A DNA stretch of 7,464 nucleotides, taken from positions 1 through 7,464 of the forward strand of contig JARKQP010000616.1 of NCBI GenBank assembly GCA_029974875.1, given 5' to 3'. Both the position numbers and the translations under genes were made by a program. The DNA is from Mobilitalea sp. Its GTDB lineage: Bacteria; Bacillota_A; Clostridia; Lachnospirales; Lachnospiraceae. This document shows, piece after piece, positions 5,457 to 7,464 of the stretch (its first letter is position 1; each line of letters begins with the position of its first letter). The notes beneath the pieces were generated by a model that had not been told where the DNA came from, did no database searches, and saw only the letters and a list, made by a program, of their open reading frames with translations.

Positions 5457-7464
5457 TTAACTGTCTTTTTCTGCGTCAACGGGCACCTCTTCTTTTAATT
5501 CTAAGCGTTTGCTGAAATATTGGTATACAAAGGAAATCATGATAAGCGCTATGCCCAGCACAAAATACGATATGATCCGGTATCCTTGTGTTAGGCCATA
5601 CAGGTCAATTAAGAATAATTTGACTACTGCTAAAATAGCCAACCCTAATCCGAACCGGCGCATAAAGGAGTAGCGGCGTATGAACCCGAAAATAATCCAT
5701 GCAAGTGCGGTTAAGACGTATATGATGCTGATTGCGGCATTGGAAAAGGATAGGTTAAATTGGGTGATCAAGTTTTGTGTAAGGATGATTACAAAGTATC
5801 CGGAAATGATTATGGGGTGCCACTCAACGCCTAATTTCTGTTCCTTAACATTTATTCTTATTAAATCATGTATTGCGAGAACGGACAGGAGCCCTAGAAT
5901 AACTAAGATTACTGTCCCTATTAATGTCATGCCGTTTCCGGGTGCAGCTGCTTGTAAATATGGATAGGAAATTGGTTTACTAAAGGTATTAAGAAAGAAA
6001 AGCACTAAAATTCCAATACTATACATTACCATTGATAATATCTTTGTTCCGAGGTCGGATAAAAGTTTTATCCGCAAAATAATATAGGCAAGGAAAAAGG
6101 TTGCGGTTACTGAAGACGCAACAACCAGGTAACCAATGTGATAGGTTGTTTGGGTGCCATAAATTTTATATAGGTTATTCCCAAGTTTTCCAATTATGTA
6201 TAGGCTATATATCCATATGTTGGAAAGGACAAAATATTTGTAAGTTCTTACGAACCGCATTGCCATTATTTTTTTGTACATATATGCACCCAAAATAATT
6301 ATGCTTCCAAGCGTGATTGCAAGATATTTGTAAGCAAATAAGTAGTGCTCCGCCCAGGTGCAGTCAAACAGGACAAATGCACACAGGCATAACAGACTTA
6401 TAACGAAACCTGCCCGTTTAAACGCTTTCCCGTTGTTCAAAATTCCATATGAGGCAAGCAATACACCCTCTATAAGCCATCCGAGCGATAGCCATACCCT
6501 CCCAAACTGCAGCGGTATAACCAGCACAACAAAGGCAAGGCTCGTCAAATAAAACAGTGCCTTTGTATATGGCTGCTCTCCGATACATTTCTTTTCAACA
6601 AATCTGCCTAGGAGCAAATAAACTACAGCAAAGGCTATCGCAAGCAGTCCGTTGTAATCCTGCAAATGGAAGCTGTAAAATACCCCATACATGATTAAAC
6701 TGCTAAAAAACGTATTGATTGCCAGTAACACAACATCAGAACCTGTGAGTTTCACCTTGGTGCGGTATGTGCTGACAATCGGTATATAGGTATAAACTAA
6801 AAATGCAAACATGACATAAGAAATTGCAAGTACCTTTTCAAGTGTCCCATCCGCACCATAGAAATTCCAGCAAATGAACACTGTACCGATAATGTTGAGA
6901 AACAGACCGATAAAGGATGAAATCCGCCACTTCTTACTAAAGGAAATCAATAGGGCAAGAAAATTAAGTGCTACAAAATATACCATTGCACCATACATTA
7001 TCGCAGCGCTTGAGCCAATTGAAAACATTGGCAAGTATCCCCCAATCAGTGCAAATGCAACAATAGCCTGTGAATTATGCCGGGTAGACAATACCAATGC
7101 GCCTGCTGTTATAAGAAGACACACGATAATAGCCGGGTATATGCCCAGAATATGCAGTCCAAAATAGCTCATGGACAGCGCTACATACAGTATTGCGACC
7201 CCTCCTGCCAAGATGCTTTTGGAGAAAACATTTGATTGCTTCCTGTTTAAAATCTCCCCAACAGTCAGCATTACGCCGCCTAAAGTGAACATCATAATTC
7301 CCTTTAGCAGATCAGTCAGCCGAACATAGGTATATCGTGCAACAGTAATAACACCGATGATGAGCAGAAATATTCCAATAGCGTTAAGTACATTCAGCCC
7401 TACAAATCTTTCCATGCTATTTTTCTTTGCAGCCGCACGGATCTGTTCATCGGTGAGCCGCTCA
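5457..7464 (-). CDS. DUF2339-family polytopic membrane protein, 5' end outside the window
   Basis: A long integral membrane protein with roughly 20 hydrophobic segments across the visible 668 codons and a short charged C-terminal tail (KRLELKEEVPVDAEKDS). The order of conserved features fits the DUF2339 family of predicted membrane proteins: ERFVGLNVLNAIGIFLLIIGV at the start of the first helix, LGGVMLTVGEILNR, a SILAGGVAILYVALSMSYFGL segment, and ALIGGYLPMFSI. Biochemical function of the family is not established. An ATG at 7413-7415 lacks a ribosome-binding site, and the frame stays open upstream to the window edge (ERLTDEQIRAAAKKNS before that methionine), so the true start lies beyond position 7464. 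DUF2339 proteins commonly carry a hydrophilic N-terminal extension before the membrane region, which fits. It shares strand with the small gene but is separated from it by the long hairpin. It looks more AT-rich than the ger operon. Confidence 0.88.
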   Translation of the reverse strand, partial: ERLTDEQIRAAAKKNSMERFVGLNVLNAIGIFLLIIGVITVARYTYVRLTDLLKGIMMFTLGGVMLTVGEILNRKQSNVFSKSILAGGVAILYVALSMSYFGLHILGIYPAIIVCLLITAGALVLSTRHNSQAIVAFALIGGYLPMFSIGSSAAIMYGAMVYFVALNFLALLISFSKKWRISSFIGLFLNIIGTVFICWNFYGADGTLEKVLAISYVMFAFLVYTYIPIVSTYRTKVKLTGSDVVLLAINTFFSSLIMYGVFYSFHLQDYNGLLAIAFAVVYLLLGRFVEKKCIGEQPYTKALFYLTSLAFVVLVIPLQFGRVWLSLGWLIEGVLLASYGILNNGKAFKRAGFVISLLCLCAFVLFDCTWAEHYLFAYKYLAITLGSIIILGAYMYKKIMAMRFVRTYKYFVLSNIWIYSLYIIGKLGNNLYKIYGTQTTYHIGYLVVASSVTATFFLAYIILRIKLLSDLGTKILSMVMYSIGILVLFFLNTFSKPISYPYLQAAAPGNGMTLIGTVILVILGLLSVLAIHDLIRINVKEQKLGVEWHPIIISGYFVIILTQNLITQFNLSFSNAAISIIYVLTALAWIIFGFIRRYSFMRRFGLGLAILAVVKLFLIDLYGLTQGYRIISYFVLGIALIMISFVYQYFSKRLELKEEVPVDAEKDS

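Overview
The window looks like chromosomal DNA of an anaerobic, endospore-forming Firmicute (Clostridia, plausibly Lachnospiraceae-like). The main evidence is a complete GerA-type spore germinant-receptor operon. The moderately AT-rich composition and strong AGGAG/AAGGAG ribosome-binding sites fit this. The family assignment is inference from gene content, not from a marker gene.

Layout, left to right. Positions 1-228 hold the 3' end of an unrecognised plus-strand gene. It converges on a minus-strand ger operon across a short gap (229-466) dominated by a degenerate 12-bp tandem repeat (297-493), which runs into the last codons of gerAB. The operon is read right to left: gerAA (4388-2931), gerAC (2916-1801), a 62-aa two-helix membrane protein resembling the small D subunits of some Bacillus ger operons (1767-1579), and gerAB (1567-467). 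Gaps are 11-33 nt, so the four are almost certainly co-transcribed. The products would form an inner-spore-membrane receptor: GerAA as the multi-pass A subunit with large soluble domains, GerAB as the APC-type transporter-like, ligand-sensing B subunit, GerAC as the lipoprotein C subunit, and the D protein as a possible modulator.

The gap upstream of gerAA (4389-4769) holds a weak forespore-type promoter candidate and a compact ~100-nt inverted repeat that folds into a three-way junction and ends in a minus-strand T tract. Next comes a small orphan gene (5060-4770) with its own extended -10 promoter. The next gap (5134-5456) is mostly a long imperfect hairpin of about 217 nt, not a classical terminator. 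The right quarter is a DUF2339-family polytopic membrane protein on the minus strand, still open at the window edge, so its N-terminus is missing.

The genes are recognisable families. The least explained parts are non-coding: the long hairpin, the three-way-junction element, and the tandem repeat that overlaps the gerAB stop codon. No CRISPR array, tRNA, rRNA, transposase or phage gene was seen.
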